Source of the DNA: Kibdelosporangium aridum
Lineage (GTDB): Bacteria; Actinomycetota; Actinomycetes; Mycobacteriales; Pseudonocardiaceae
Assembly (NCBI RefSeq): GCF_900176515.1
Contig: NZ_FWXV01000003.1
Coordinates: forward strand, 372,001 to 436,000
Direction of reading: 5' to 3'
Length of the DNA: 64,000 nt
The notes under the pieces were generated by a model that saw only the letters and a program-made list of their open reading frames with translations, did no database searches and was not told where the DNA came from. Made by a program: the position numbers and the translations under genes. Shown here piece after piece: positions 47,006 through 54,802 of this stretch (positions within the stretch are counted from its first letter, which is position 1; each line of letters opens with the position of its first letter).

Positions 47006-48208
47006 GTGAGCGAGATCGAGCGGGTCTTCGCCGAGGAGTACGGACGTGCGGTAGCGGTGCTCGTACGGGTCTTCGGCGACATCGACATCGCCGAGGAAGC
47101 GGTCCAGGACGCGTTCACCGAGGCCGTCAAGCGCTGGCCGGACGCGGGCGTACCGCCCAGCCCGGCCGGGTGGATCATCACAACCGCCCGGAACCGGGCG
47201 ATCGACCGGCTCCGCCGCGAGTCGCATCGCGAGGACAAGCACGCGCAAGCCGCCTTGTTACAGGCGCAAGACGACACGCTGGACGAAGGCCCTGTTCAGG
47301 ACGACCGGCTCCGGCTGATCTTCACGTGCTGCCACCCGTCGCTCGCGACAGCCGCCCAGGTCGCGTTGACGCTCCGGCTGCTCGGCGGCCTGACCACCGC
47401 CGAGATCGCGCACGCGTTCCTGGTGCCGGAGCCGACCATGGCACAACGGCTGGTCAGGGCCAAGGGCAAGATCCGCGACGCTCGCATCCCCTACCGGGTG
47501 CCGTCCGAGGCTGACCTGCCAGAGCGGCTGTCCGCCGTGCTCGCGGTCGTCTACCTGATCTTCAACGAGGGCTACACGGCCAGCTCGGGCGAGCGTCTCG
47601 TGCGCGAGGACCTGTGCGCCGAGGCCATCAGGCTCGGCCGGCTGCTCGCCGAACTCATGCCAGGGGAACCCGAGGTGCTCGGGCTGCTCGGCCTGATGCT
47701 GTTGATCGAGGCTCGCCGGGCCGCGCGGACCACGCCGCAGGGCGATCTCGTCCTGCTCGCCGACCAGGATCGGTCGTTGTGGGACAAAGCTCTCCTGGCT
47801 GAAGGCCGCCAGCTCGTCCGGGAATGCCTGCGCCGCAACGAACCAGGGCCGTACCAGATCCAGGCCGCGATCAACGCCGTGCACAGCGAGGATCCGACCG
47901 ACTGGCGACAAATCGTCCAGCTGTACGACCATCTTCTTGCGTTCACGCCGACACCGGTCGTCGCGTTGAACCGGGCGGTCGCGGTGGCCGAAGTGGACGG
48001 TCCGGCCGCCGCACTGTCCCTGGTGGACGGACTGAAACTGGACAAATTCCACCTTTTCCACGCGATCAGGGCCGATCTGCTCCGCCGGCTCGGTCGCGTC
48101 ACCGAGGCGGAGGCGGCCTACGACCGTGCGATCGAGCGTGCCGACAACGCGCCGGAACGTGACCATCTGCGCCGGGCGAAGGAAACTCTGTCGAGATCGA
48201 CAGGTTGA
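47006..48208 (+). CDS. ECF42-like sigma factor with C-terminal TPR-like region
   Basis: 400 residues from a GTG. The sigma-2 region (about 5-75) has EEYGRAVAVLVRVFGDIDIAEEAVQDAFTEAVKRWP, and sigma-4 (about 100-165) has LRLIFTCCHPSLATAAQVALTLRLLGGLTTAEIAHAFLVPEPTMAQRLVRAK. The extra 230 residues (about 175-400) are the DUF6596/TPR-type extension of the ECF42 group, including LIFNEGYTASSGE and VALNRAVAVAEVDGPAAAL. In that group the extension replaces an anti-sigma factor. The usual companion, a DGPF/YCII-domain protein, is not next to it here. It follows the ArsR-type gene by 9 bases. Confidence 0.88.
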   Translation: MSEIERVFAEEYGRAVAVLVRVFGDIDIAEEAVQDAFTEAVKRWPDAGVPPSPAGWIITTARNRAIDRLRRESHREDKHAQAALLQAQDDTLDEGPVQDDRLRLIFTCCHPSLATAAQVALTLRLLGGLTTAEIAHAFLVPEPTMAQRLVRAKGKIRDARIPYRVPSEADLPERLSAVLAVVYLIFNEGYTASSGERLVREDLCAEAIRLGRLLAELMPGEPEVLGLLGLMLLIEARRAARTTPQGDLVLLADQDRSLWDKALLAEGRQLVRECLRRNEPGPYQIQAAINAVHSEDPTDWRQIVQLYDHLLAFTPTPVVALNRAVAVAEVDGPAAALSLVDGLKLDKFHLFHAIRADLLRRLGRVTEAEAAYDRAIERADNAPERDHLRRAKETLSRSTG

Positions 48209-48249
48209 CACTCAGGTGGCTTTCAGGTTCGTTCGCGACCCTGAAGGAC

Positions 48250-49335
48250 GTGAACCAACGGATCGCCGGGATCGACCTGGCACGAGGTCTCGCCGTGTTC
48301 GGCATGTTCGCCGTGCACGTCGGACCCGACCCAGCACGAACACAAGGTCTGCTCGGCGATCTGATGCAGGCGACGCACGGCCGCTCGTCGGTGCTCTTCG
48401 CCACACTCGCCGGGCTTTCGCTGGCGTTGACCACCGGCAGGCAACAGCCGGACGTCACTGCCCGCGACTACCTCAAGATCGCGATCAGGGCGGTGGTCCT
48501 GGTGGCGCTCGGCACGTATTTGACGTTGCTGGGCACCAACATCGCGGTGATCCTCGCGTACTACGGCACGTTCTTCGTGCTGGCGATGCCATTCCTGCGG
48601 CTTCGCGCGCCCTGGCTGCTCGGTATCGCTGGTGTGCTCGCGGTTGTGGGTCCGTTTGTGGCCATTTTGTCCAAACAGACGTGGACGACGTGGAGTGGTG
48701 ACCCACTCGAACAGATCAGCGGCCAAGGCGTGTTGCAGTTCCTGCTCACCGGCTTCTACCCGGCGGTCACGTGGATGCCTTACGTACTGGCCGGAATCGC
48801 ACTCGGCAGACTGGACCTGACCTCACCGAAGCTGCGGATGACACTGCTGACCGCCGGGCCGTTGATGGCCATCGCCGGTTACGGCGGTTCAGCGATCGCC
48901 GTCTCGCAGTTCGGCGGCAGCGTGGTGCCGCAACCTCTTTCGTTCCTGTGGCTGCTGGAGTCCACACCGCACAGCAACACCACGTTCGAAATCGTGGGTG
49001 CACTCGGCATCGCGATGTTCGTGCTGTCGTGCTCGTTGTACGTGGCCGAGTGGATCCCCGCACTGGTGCGCCCGATCACGTCGGTCGGCTCGATGTCGAT
49101 GACGCTCTACACCGCGCATCTCTTCGCGATCGCGGGCCTGACGGCGGCGGCAGTCGAGATCGACCCGACGCTCGAGCTGATTCTGTTCATCTCGGTCGCG
49201 AGCCTGTTCGCCACCTTGTGGCTGATGCTGTTCCGCCGTGGACCGCTCGAGTACGCGCTGCGGGCCCTCACACAGCTGGTCCCCGCGCAGACACCACCAC
49301 GTCCTCGGGTAAAGAGTTTGCCCAGCACTCGATGA
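48250..49335 (+). CDS. Multi-pass membrane protein, DUF418/DUF1624 acyltransferase-like
   Basis: 361 residues from the GTG at 48250, after AAGGAC; a TTG at 48205 overlapping the sigma factor stop is an alternative. The N-terminus QRIAGIDLARGLAVFGMFAVH is the signature of the heparan-acetyltransferase-like/DUF418 families. About ten membrane helices follow, and a late SVGSMSMTLYTAHLFAIAGL matches their second signature. Members probably transfer acyl groups across the membrane or act as transporters. Substrate unknown. Tight spacing links it to the ECF42-like sigma gene. Confidence 0.75.
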   Translation: MNQRIAGIDLARGLAVFGMFAVHVGPDPARTQGLLGDLMQATHGRSSVLFATLAGLSLALTTGRQQPDVTARDYLKIAIRAVVLVALGTYLTLLGTNIAVILAYYGTFFVLAMPFLRLRAPWLLGIAGVLAVVGPFVAILSKQTWTTWSGDPLEQISGQGVLQFLLTGFYPAVTWMPYVLAGIALGRLDLTSPKLRMTLLTAGPLMAIAGYGGSAIAVSQFGGSVVPQPLSFLWLLESTPHSNTTFEIVGALGIAMFVLSCSLYVAEWIPALVRPITSVGSMSMTLYTAHLFAIAGLTAAAVEIDPTLELILFISVASLFATLWLMLFRRGPLEYALRALTQLVPAQTPPRPRVKSLPSTR

Positions 49336-49353
49336 GGATGTTGGGATGCCGGG

Positions 49354-49983
49354 ATGGAGCTGACCGTCCTGCTGGCGTTCACCGTCGCATCCGCCCTGAT
49401 CAGCCTAGCACCGGGGCCGGACATGATGTTCATCATCGCCAACGGGATCGCCCGCGGCCGTAGGGCCGGGGTGATCGCCGCGCTGGGGATGTCCACCGGC
49501 ATCGCGATCCACACGGTCGCCGCCGCCGCGGGCCTCGGCGCCCTGCTGGCCGCCGCGCCCGTGGCGCTGGACGTCATGCGCATCCTCGGCGCTGTTTTCC
49601 TGGTCTACCTGGCCATCACCACACTGCGCGCGTCACGTAAAGCGGCCGCGGCACCCGAAACGCCCGTGCCGCAACGGTCCCTGCGCAAGATGTACGCGAT
49701 GGCCGTACTGACCAACCTGTCGAACCCGAAGGTGATCCTGTTCTACCTCGCGTTCTTCCCGCAGTTCATCCACCAGCCCGGGTGGCCCGCATGGGTGCAG
49801 TTCCTGGTGCTTGGCGGAATCCTGATCTGTGTCGGGTTGTGCGTGGACGCCACGGTCGGGTTCGTTTCCGGCGCGTTGTCCGAATTCCTGGTGCGGCGCC
49901 CGGCGATCCGGCGCTGGATGGACCGGGTGTCCGCGGCGATCTTCGGTGCGCTAGCGGTTCGCCTGGTCGCCAATCCCCAATAG
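49354..49983 (+). CDS. LysE/RhtB-family amino acid exporter
   Basis: 209 residues. Six membrane helices with the family start ALISLAPGPDMMFIIANGIARGRRAGVIAALGMSTGI and the second conserved part AVLTNLSNPKVILFYLAFFPQFI. RhtB/LysE proteins export amino acids or related metabolites by proton antiport. The specific substrate cannot be read from sequence. The 3' end overlaps the convergent short-chain dehydrogenase by 33 bases. Confidence 0.9.
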   Translation: MELTVLLAFTVASALISLAPGPDMMFIIANGIARGRRAGVIAALGMSTGIAIHTVAAAAGLGALLAAAPVALDVMRILGAVFLVYLAITTLRASRKAAAAPETPVPQRSLRKMYAMAVLTNLSNPKVILFYLAFFPQFIHQPGWPAWVQFLVLGGILICVGLCVDATVGFVSGALSEFLVRRPAIRRWMDRVSAAIFGALAVRLVANPQ

Positions 49984-50775
49984 CTGCTCGGTCTTCGTCC
50001 ACAGGCGCGCGGCGAGCTCAGGGCTGGTTCCCCTGGGCTGCCGCCGCTTCAGCCGGCTGAAGTACGCACCGTTGACCGACTGCGCGTCCGCGACCGTTGC
50101 CAGGTGCACCAACGGTCGCGCGCCCTGTTCCGGCGTGAGCGCGAGCTTGCCGATGGGTGAGCGCAGCACCAGCTTGAACAGACTGTTGTCACGGAAGAAC
50201 TCCGAACCGACCGGGCCAGGGTGGAACGAGCTCGCGGTCACGCCCGTTCCTTGGACACGGCGCGAAAGTTCCTGCGTGAACAGGATGTTGGCGAGTTTGC
50301 TGTTGCCGTACGAGCGTTGCGCGCCGTACTTGTGGGTGTCGAAGTTGAGGTCGTCGATGTCCAGGCGCGCAAAGCCGTGTGCCGCACTGGCAGTTGTGAT
50401 CACGCGTGCTTGCGGCGCGGCTTTGAGCCGGTCCATCAGCAGGTGCGTGAGCAGGAACGGCGCCACGTGGTTGACCTGGAACGTGAGCTCGATACCGTCC
50501 GGCGTAAGCACCTTCTTGCCGCTGATCAGCCCGGCGTTGTTGGCCAGGATGTCGATCTGCGGGTAGTCCAGCTCGTCCGCGAGCCTGCGGACGTCGTCGA
50601 GCTTGGCGAAGTCCGCGAAGTACGGGGTACCGCCGATCTCCTTGGCGATCTTGGTGGTCTTCTCCTTCGATCGGCCGACCACGGCCACATTCGCACCCAA
50701 GGCGGCCAGCTCGCGCGCCCCGGCCGCACCGATCCCGGCACTCGCGCCGGTCACCACGACAGTCTTGCCGTCCAT
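49951..50775 (-). CDS. Short-chain dehydrogenase/reductase, retinol-dehydrogenase-like
   Basis: 274 residues. NAD(P)-binding TGASAGIG (about 9-16), VVGRSKEK after strand 2 favouring NADP(H), NNAG (about 80), a Ser in VITTASAAHG and the catalytic YGNSKLAN. It resembles the retinol dehydrogenase/WW-oxidoreductase-like branch of SDRs. The substrate is unknown. It follows a TetR gene on the same strand and has palindromic sites just upstream, so repression by that TetR protein is likely. Confidence 0.88.
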   Translation of the reverse strand: MDGKTVVVTGASAGIGAAGARELAALGANVAVVGRSKEKTTKIAKEIGGTPYFADFAKLDDVRRLADELDYPQIDILANNAGLISGKKVLTPDGIELTFQVNHVAPFLLTHLLMDRLKAAPQARVITTASAAHGFARLDIDDLNFDTHKYGAQRSYGNSKLANILFTQELSRRVQGTGVTASSFHPGPVGSEFFRDNSLFKLVLRSPIGKLALTPEQGARPLVHLATVADAQSVNGAYFSRLKRRQPRGTSPELAARLWTKTEQLLGIGDQANR

Positions 50776-50790
50776 GAAGCCCCCTAAAAA

Positions 50791-50837
50791 CGGATAATGT
50801 ATCCGCTAGGGTATCAGAGAACCGGATGAGCTATCCG
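50791..50837. promoter_or_regulatory. Twin palindromic operators upstream of the short-chain dehydrogenase
   Basis: CGGATA-ATG-TATCCG (50791-50805) and CGGAT-GAGCT-ATCCG (50823-50837) are two related 15-base palindromes, 32 bases apart start to start. They lie between the TetR gene and the dehydrogenase; the second overlaps the last codons of the TetR gene. They are good candidates for TetR-family binding sites controlling the dehydrogenase. Confidence 0.65.
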
Positions 50838-51379
50838 CTAAGGCCCCTGATCAGCACGGACACGTACACGTCGGCCCGATCGGGGTCCAGTTCGACGGCG
50901 CGTTCCAGGCCGGCCATCAGGTTGCGGACGTCCTCGCCGGTGATCTCCGGCCGAATCACGCCGGCGGCCCTCGCCCGCTCGAGCAAGTGATCCGCCAGGC
51001 GCCGCATCTCGGATTTCGCGTGCGTGGTCCGCTCGTCGGCGTCCTCGATCGCGCAGATCACCTCGGCGAGCCCGCCCGACGTGCACAACTGCAGGTCAAG
51101 AGTGCGCCGGAGCAGGAACTCCATCGCCGCACGGATGTCCTGCATCTGCGACGCCTGCTCGGTGAGCTGCACCATCGTCGCCAGCTCCTTCCCGACCACG
51201 GCCTCGAGCAGTGCGCGCGGAGTCGGAAAATGCCGGTACACCGTGCCGACGCCGACGCCGGCTTTCCGCGCGATCTCGTTGAGCTGGAGGGAGACATTGC
51301 CCTCGGCGACTTCAGCCCGCGCCACCTCGAGCACCCGCTCACGGTTGCGCGCGGCGTCCGCCCGCAGATTCGTCACCAC
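50831..51379 (-). CDS. TetR-family transcriptional repressor
   Basis: 182 residues. The TetR helix-turn-helix (about 8-55) reads RNRERVLEVARAEVAEGNVSLQLNEIARKAGVGVGTVYRHFPTPRALLEAVV; the rest is a helical ligand-binding and dimerisation domain with one cysteine pair region (LQLCTSGGLAEVIC). It stands 55 bases before the short-chain dehydrogenase gene with palindromic sites between them. The ligand is unknown. Confidence 0.9.
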   Translation of the reverse strand: MVTNLRADAARNRERVLEVARAEVAEGNVSLQLNEIARKAGVGVGTVYRHFPTPRALLEAVVGKELATMVQLTEQASQMQDIRAAMEFLLRRTLDLQLCTSGGLAEVICAIEDADERTTHAKSEMRRLADHLLERARAAGVIRPEITGEDVRNLMAGLERAVELDPDRADVYVSVLIRGLSG

Positions 51380-51388
51380 GCTCCAAGC

Positions 51389-52519
51389 CTAACTCCGGAT
51401 CATCGCCAGCTCTGCCGGTGTGAGTGGGCTGCGGTACGCGGCTCGCAGGACCTTGGCGATGATCTCGCTGTCCTTGGTCTCCGCCAGCGTGACGAACCAG
51501 TCCGCACCGGCCGGATATGCCCATTGATAGGACCGTAGGAGGACATCCGTGCTCCGGTCGCTCAGCATCCGGCCGATCGTCTCATCAGGCCAGAACGGCA
51601 CGCGTTGCTTGGCGTGCTCGAGGCAATCGGGCACGCTCACGTCGTCGTTGATCGCGAGGTGCAGCTCGGAGCTGACCAGCTGAAGGTAGTAGTCCAATCG
51701 GAGGTGCGCGATCAGCGCCTCGTCGTGCGGCGCGACGAACAACGGCAGTGCCTGCGCCAAACCTTCAAGCAGCACCTGATGGTTCGCGTGCACGGACAGG
51801 ACACGCACCCACGGCACGTCTTCGGCGCAGCACCGCGCCGAGTAGCTCGCGCTTTGCAAGGCGTGTCCCAGGATTTCGTGCAATGAAAACTGCCTCGCCT
51901 GCACGTCAGTGAACCGCGCGTTGCGCATGTTCAAACGCAGCCGGGCATCCTGGCCTGCGCCGTCCAGCCAGTACGACCAGTACGCGTCGATGTCCGCCGT
52001 CTCGATGCTGAGGTTGTACGGTGCCGTAGTGCCCGTTGCCTTTCTCACCAACGGTTCGAACTTGGCTGCCGCGGCACGTAAGGCATCCGGTATTTCGTCG
52101 GCCGTCAGGTTCTGTTCGGAGTCAAGCAAATCCCGCCGCGTCGTCGGACCCCACTCGATTCCCAGGTCTTGCATGGCTTTGCGGGCCTGCTCGCCGCGCC
52201 ACGTCACGTATTCCGAGCTCCAGCCGGCGACTTCGACGCCCTGGGTCCGCCGGACGAACTCACGCAACGGCAGTCGCTCTCCCAGCAACGCGCCGAGATA
52301 GGCGAGATGACAGTCGATCCTGTCGGCAAGATCGTCCGTCGCTTCGGCCTTCAGGCGTAACAACTCTTGATACGCGTGGACGCGGCCATTCACCTTGCCG
52401 ACGTCGCCTTTGCCTTGGCGGCAGTCGTAGTCGATGACCGGCGGCGCCCCCACCGAGATCTCATAGGCGTTCCAAGCGTCCAGAACGTCCTCGATCTCGT
52501 CGCGCAGACTCGTTGCCAC
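51389..52519 (-). CDS. Uncharacterised protein with HExxH zincin-like motif
   Basis: 376 residues from the GTG at 52519; a TTG at 52552 abutting GGAGG is less likely. Mostly helical, no signal peptide or membrane helix. Residues about 214-219 read HEILGH inside FSLHEILGHALQSASY, and a Glu follows in LLEGLAQALPLF about 33 residues later (near 252), the gluzincin pattern (HExxH plus downstream Glu) also seen in DUF885-like proteins. It may be a cytoplasmic metallopeptidase, but I recognise no close family. It ends 9 bases before the TetR start on the same strand, so transcription may continue into that gene. Confidence 0.65.
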   Translation of the reverse strand: MATSLRDEIEDVLDAWNAYEISVGAPPVIDYDCRQGKGDVGKVNGRVHAYQELLRLKAEATDDLADRIDCHLAYLGALLGERLPLREFVRRTQGVEVAGWSSEYVTWRGEQARKAMQDLGIEWGPTTRRDLLDSEQNLTADEIPDALRAAAAKFEPLVRKATGTTAPYNLSIETADIDAYWSYWLDGAGQDARLRLNMRNARFTDVQARQFSLHEILGHALQSASYSARCCAEDVPWVRVLSVHANHQVLLEGLAQALPLFVAPHDEALIAHLRLDYYLQLVSSELHLAINDDVSVPDCLEHAKQRVPFWPDETIGRMLSDRSTDVLLRSYQWAYPAGADWFVTLAETKDSEIIAKVLRAAYRSPLTPAELAMIRS

Positions 52520-52597
52520 GCGGCAAACCCTAGCGATCCAGCCGCCGCACAACCTCCGCCATAAGTCGGCACTTGCCCGATTTGTACATAGTGGACG

Positions 52598-53044
52598 CTA
52601 TGCGGGTGGCCACACGAGCAGGACCGGACAGGGCGCGTGGTCGACGACGAATCGGCTTGCGTGGCCGAGGCTTCGCGGGCCCGGGTGGCCGCGGTCGCCG
52701 TCGCGGGCCAGCACCAGCAGATCGGCGGTCTCGGCCGCCGCGACCACTTCTCGTTCGATCCGCCCGGTGCGCCCGACACGGGTGCACGGCCGGCCGAGCC
52801 GCTCGGCGGCGGCGGCCAGAAGGTGTCCGGCAGACGTGGCGGCGAGGCTTTCCAGCGCTGTGCCGGGGTCGCGTTCGGGAGAGTGGCGACCGAACAAACC
52901 GGCGAAGGCACCGTGGGCGGCACCAGGCACGTCCGCGCCACTCACGTGCAGCAGGATGATCTCGGTGTCGTCAGGTGTGTGCACGCGGGCAGCATCCACG
53001 CACGCCGGCCATGTGCCCTCGACAACCCAGACGACCACAGCCAT
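52598..53044 (-). CDS. Universal stress protein family (single UspA domain)
   Basis: 148 residues. The UspA fold is visible: strand AVVVWVVEGTWP at the start, IILLHVSGADV as strand 2, VVAAAETADLLVLARDGDRG and SRFVVDHAPCPVLLVWPP at the C-terminus. The nucleotide-binding glycine pattern G-x-x-G followed by G-x-(S) is roughly present (GDRGHPGPRSLGHAS). The N-terminal strand carries WV instead of the usual Asp-Gly-Ser, so ATP binding is uncertain. It begins 3 bases after the permease stop and belongs to that transcript. Confidence 0.75.
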   Translation of the reverse strand: MAVVVWVVEGTWPACVDAARVHTPDDTEIILLHVSGADVPGAAHGAFAGLFGRHSPERDPGTALESLAATSAGHLLAAAAERLGRPCTRVGRTGRIEREVVAAAETADLLVLARDGDRGHPGPRSLGHASRFVVDHAPCPVLLVWPPA

Positions 53045-53047
53045 CGC

Positions 53048-54316
53048 CTAGCCTCCGATCAGTCGCAACGACCCCCACAGTGCCACTACGGCCAGGATCA
53101 GACTCAACGGCACGGTCAGCAGGCCGAGCCGGGTGAACTCGCCGAGGTCGACTTCGTGGTTGTGCTGACGCACGATGCGCCGCCACAGCAAAGTGGCCAG
53201 CGAACCGGCGTAGGTGAGGTTGGGGCCGATGTTCACGCCGAGCAGCACGGCCAGTACCGCTCCTGGTCCGGCCGCGACAGTCAACGGCAGGAGCACCAGC
53301 ACGGCCGGCAGGTTGTTGATCACGTTCGCCAGCACGGCCGCGAGCGCCGCGACGGCGAGCAGTGCGAGCAGCCCGGTACCGCTGGGGATCAACTGTCCCA
53401 GCCAGTCACCGAGGCCGTTGTCGACCACAGCGCGGACCACGATTCCCAACGCGAGGACGAAGGCCAGGAACGGCAGTGCCGCCGAGCGGACAATGGTTCG
53501 CACAGTCGTGCGGCGGCGGGCCAGCCCTCGTACCGCCAGCACCAGCGCACCGGCCATGGCGGCCCAGGCTGGGTCAATCCCGACCGCGGACGTGACCACG
53601 AATCCCACCAGCGTCAACACGACCGTGATCAAGGCGAACACCGGAACCTCGGTCGGCTCGCCAACGTGGGGCACGGCCATGCCCGCGTCCAGATCAGCAG
53701 CGAAGAATCGCCGGAAGACGAGGTACTCGACCGCGATCGCCACAAGCCACGGCAACGCCATGACCGCGGCGAACCGCGTGAAACTCAACCCGCTGGCCGC
53801 GAACGCCAGCAGGTTGGTCAGATTGGACACGGGCAGCAACAGAGACGCGGTGTTCGACAGGTGCGTGCACGCGTACACCGGCGGTTTGGGGCGAACTCCG
53901 GCTCGGGCAGCGGTCGCGTACACGACCGGGGTGAGCAGCACGATCGTCGCATCCAGGCTCAGCACCGCGGTGATCAGCGACGCGAGCACGAACACCCCGC
54001 TCAGCAGCCGCCGTGGCCGCCCACCGGCGGCTCGGGCAAGCGATCGGCCACAGGCTTGGAACAGGCCCTCGTCGGCGCAGAGCTGCGCCAATACCAGCAC
54101 TGCGGCCAGGAATCCGATCACCGGCGCCAGCCGCTCGGTCTCGTCGACGGCGTTGGGCACCGAGATCGCCCCGGTGACGATCGTGATCACCGCGGCCGGG
54201 ACCGCGACCAGCGCCTCCGGCCATCCCCACGGACGGACCACGGCACATGCCAGCACGAGCAGAAGCAGCACGATCGAGCCGAATTCCGCCAGCCACCCGC
54301 TCAGGACCAGCTCCAT
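53048..54316 (-). CDS. ArsB/NhaD/SLC13-type permease
   Basis: 422 residues with 11-12 membrane helices. It has the ion transporter superfamily repeats: DATIVLLTPVVYATAARAG near the first re-entrant loop and ANVINNLPAVLVLLPLT plus GVNIGPNLTYAGSLATLLW near the second, which are hallmark segments of ArsB arsenite exporters and their paralogues. Without arsC or arsR nearby an arsenite role is uncertain; another anion or organic acid is possible. A universal stress protein gene follows at 3 bases. Two direct repeats lie just upstream of the start. Confidence 0.85.
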   Translation of the reverse strand: MELVLSGWLAEFGSIVLLLLVLACAVVRPWGWPEALVAVPAAVITIVTGAISVPNAVDETERLAPVIGFLAAVLVLAQLCADEGLFQACGRSLARAAGGRPRRLLSGVFVLASLITAVLSLDATIVLLTPVVYATAARAGVRPKPPVYACTHLSNTASLLLPVSNLTNLLAFAASGLSFTRFAAVMALPWLVAIAVEYLVFRRFFAADLDAGMAVPHVGEPTEVPVFALITVVLTLVGFVVTSAVGIDPAWAAMAGALVLAVRGLARRRTTVRTIVRSAALPFLAFVLALGIVVRAVVDNGLGDWLGQLIPSGTGLLALLAVAALAAVLANVINNLPAVLVLLPLTVAAGPGAVLAVLLGVNIGPNLTYAGSLATLLWRRIVRQHNHEVDLGEFTRLGLLTVPLSLILAVVALWGSLRLIGG

Positions 54317-54321
54317 TCACT

Positions 54322-54350
54322 CGACCACTGCTTTACGCGACCACTGCCTT
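54322..54350. repeat. Direct repeats upstream of the permease gene
   Basis: CGACCACTGCTTT-type sequence occurs at 54322-54334 and, with one change (CGACCACTGCCTT), at 54338-54350; the copies start 16 bases apart. They lie within 35 bases of the permease start codon and may be regulator half-sites. Confidence 0.4.
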
Positions 54351-54400
54351 CCAGTACATGATCGAACCACGTTCACGACGGGCGCGAGGCCCGCGGCGAC

Positions 54401-54697
54401 CTAGATCTCGGGCTGCACGGGACGACCGCCGAGGCGCACCCGCAGCTCCTCGAGAAAGCGCGGATCCGCCTGTTCCACCTCGACCAAGTCGACCTCGGCC
54501 GGTAGCGCGGCCGCGCACTCCAGCAGGTACTTCACGGCTTCGGTGACCAGGCGGTCGCGGTCGATGCCGGGGATCACCAGGTCGTGCAGAAGGGAATCAG
54601 GCACCAGGACCTGGTGGTGCGTGGTCAGATCGCCGTCCCTGATCTCCACCGCGAACCGATGGTCGTCGATGTCCAGCACGCGGACCGCCTGACTCAT
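54401..54697 (-). CDS. Uncharacterised small acidic protein
   Basis: 98 residues. Two parts are visible: a beta-rich start (VRVLDIDDHRFAVEIRDGD, THHQVLVPDSLL) and a helical, acidic C-terminus (DRLVTEAVKYLLECAAALPAEVDLVEVEQADPRFLEELRVRL). No membrane helix or signal. I do not recognise it, though conserved proteins of this kind occur widely in actinobacteria. It is separated by 85 bases from the permease gene on the same strand, so co-transcription is possible. Confidence 0.6.
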   Translation of the reverse strand: MSQAVRVLDIDDHRFAVEIRDGDLTTHHQVLVPDSLLHDLVIPGIDRDRLVTEAVKYLLECAAALPAEVDLVEVEQADPRFLEELRVRLGGRPVQPEI

Positions 54698-54743
54698 GGA
54701 TCACAGGTACCCCGTCCGACCCGTAGCAACCGCGTTACCCCGG

Positions 54744-54786
54744 GGAAACACCGGCAGGTTTCCCTTTCGTGGAAGAAAGTTTCCAC
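54744..54786. promoter_or_regulatory. Paired dyads upstream of dctA
   Basis: GGAAAC (54744-54749) faces GTTTCC (54758-54763), and GTGGAA (54769-54774) faces TTCCAC (54781-54786). The two dyads are 25 bases apart start to start and end 16 bases before the symporter start codon. They share a GGAAA/TTTCC core, so they may be two sites for one regulator. Confidence 0.45.
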
Positions 54787-54802
54787 TAAGAGGAGGACTT
54801 GG

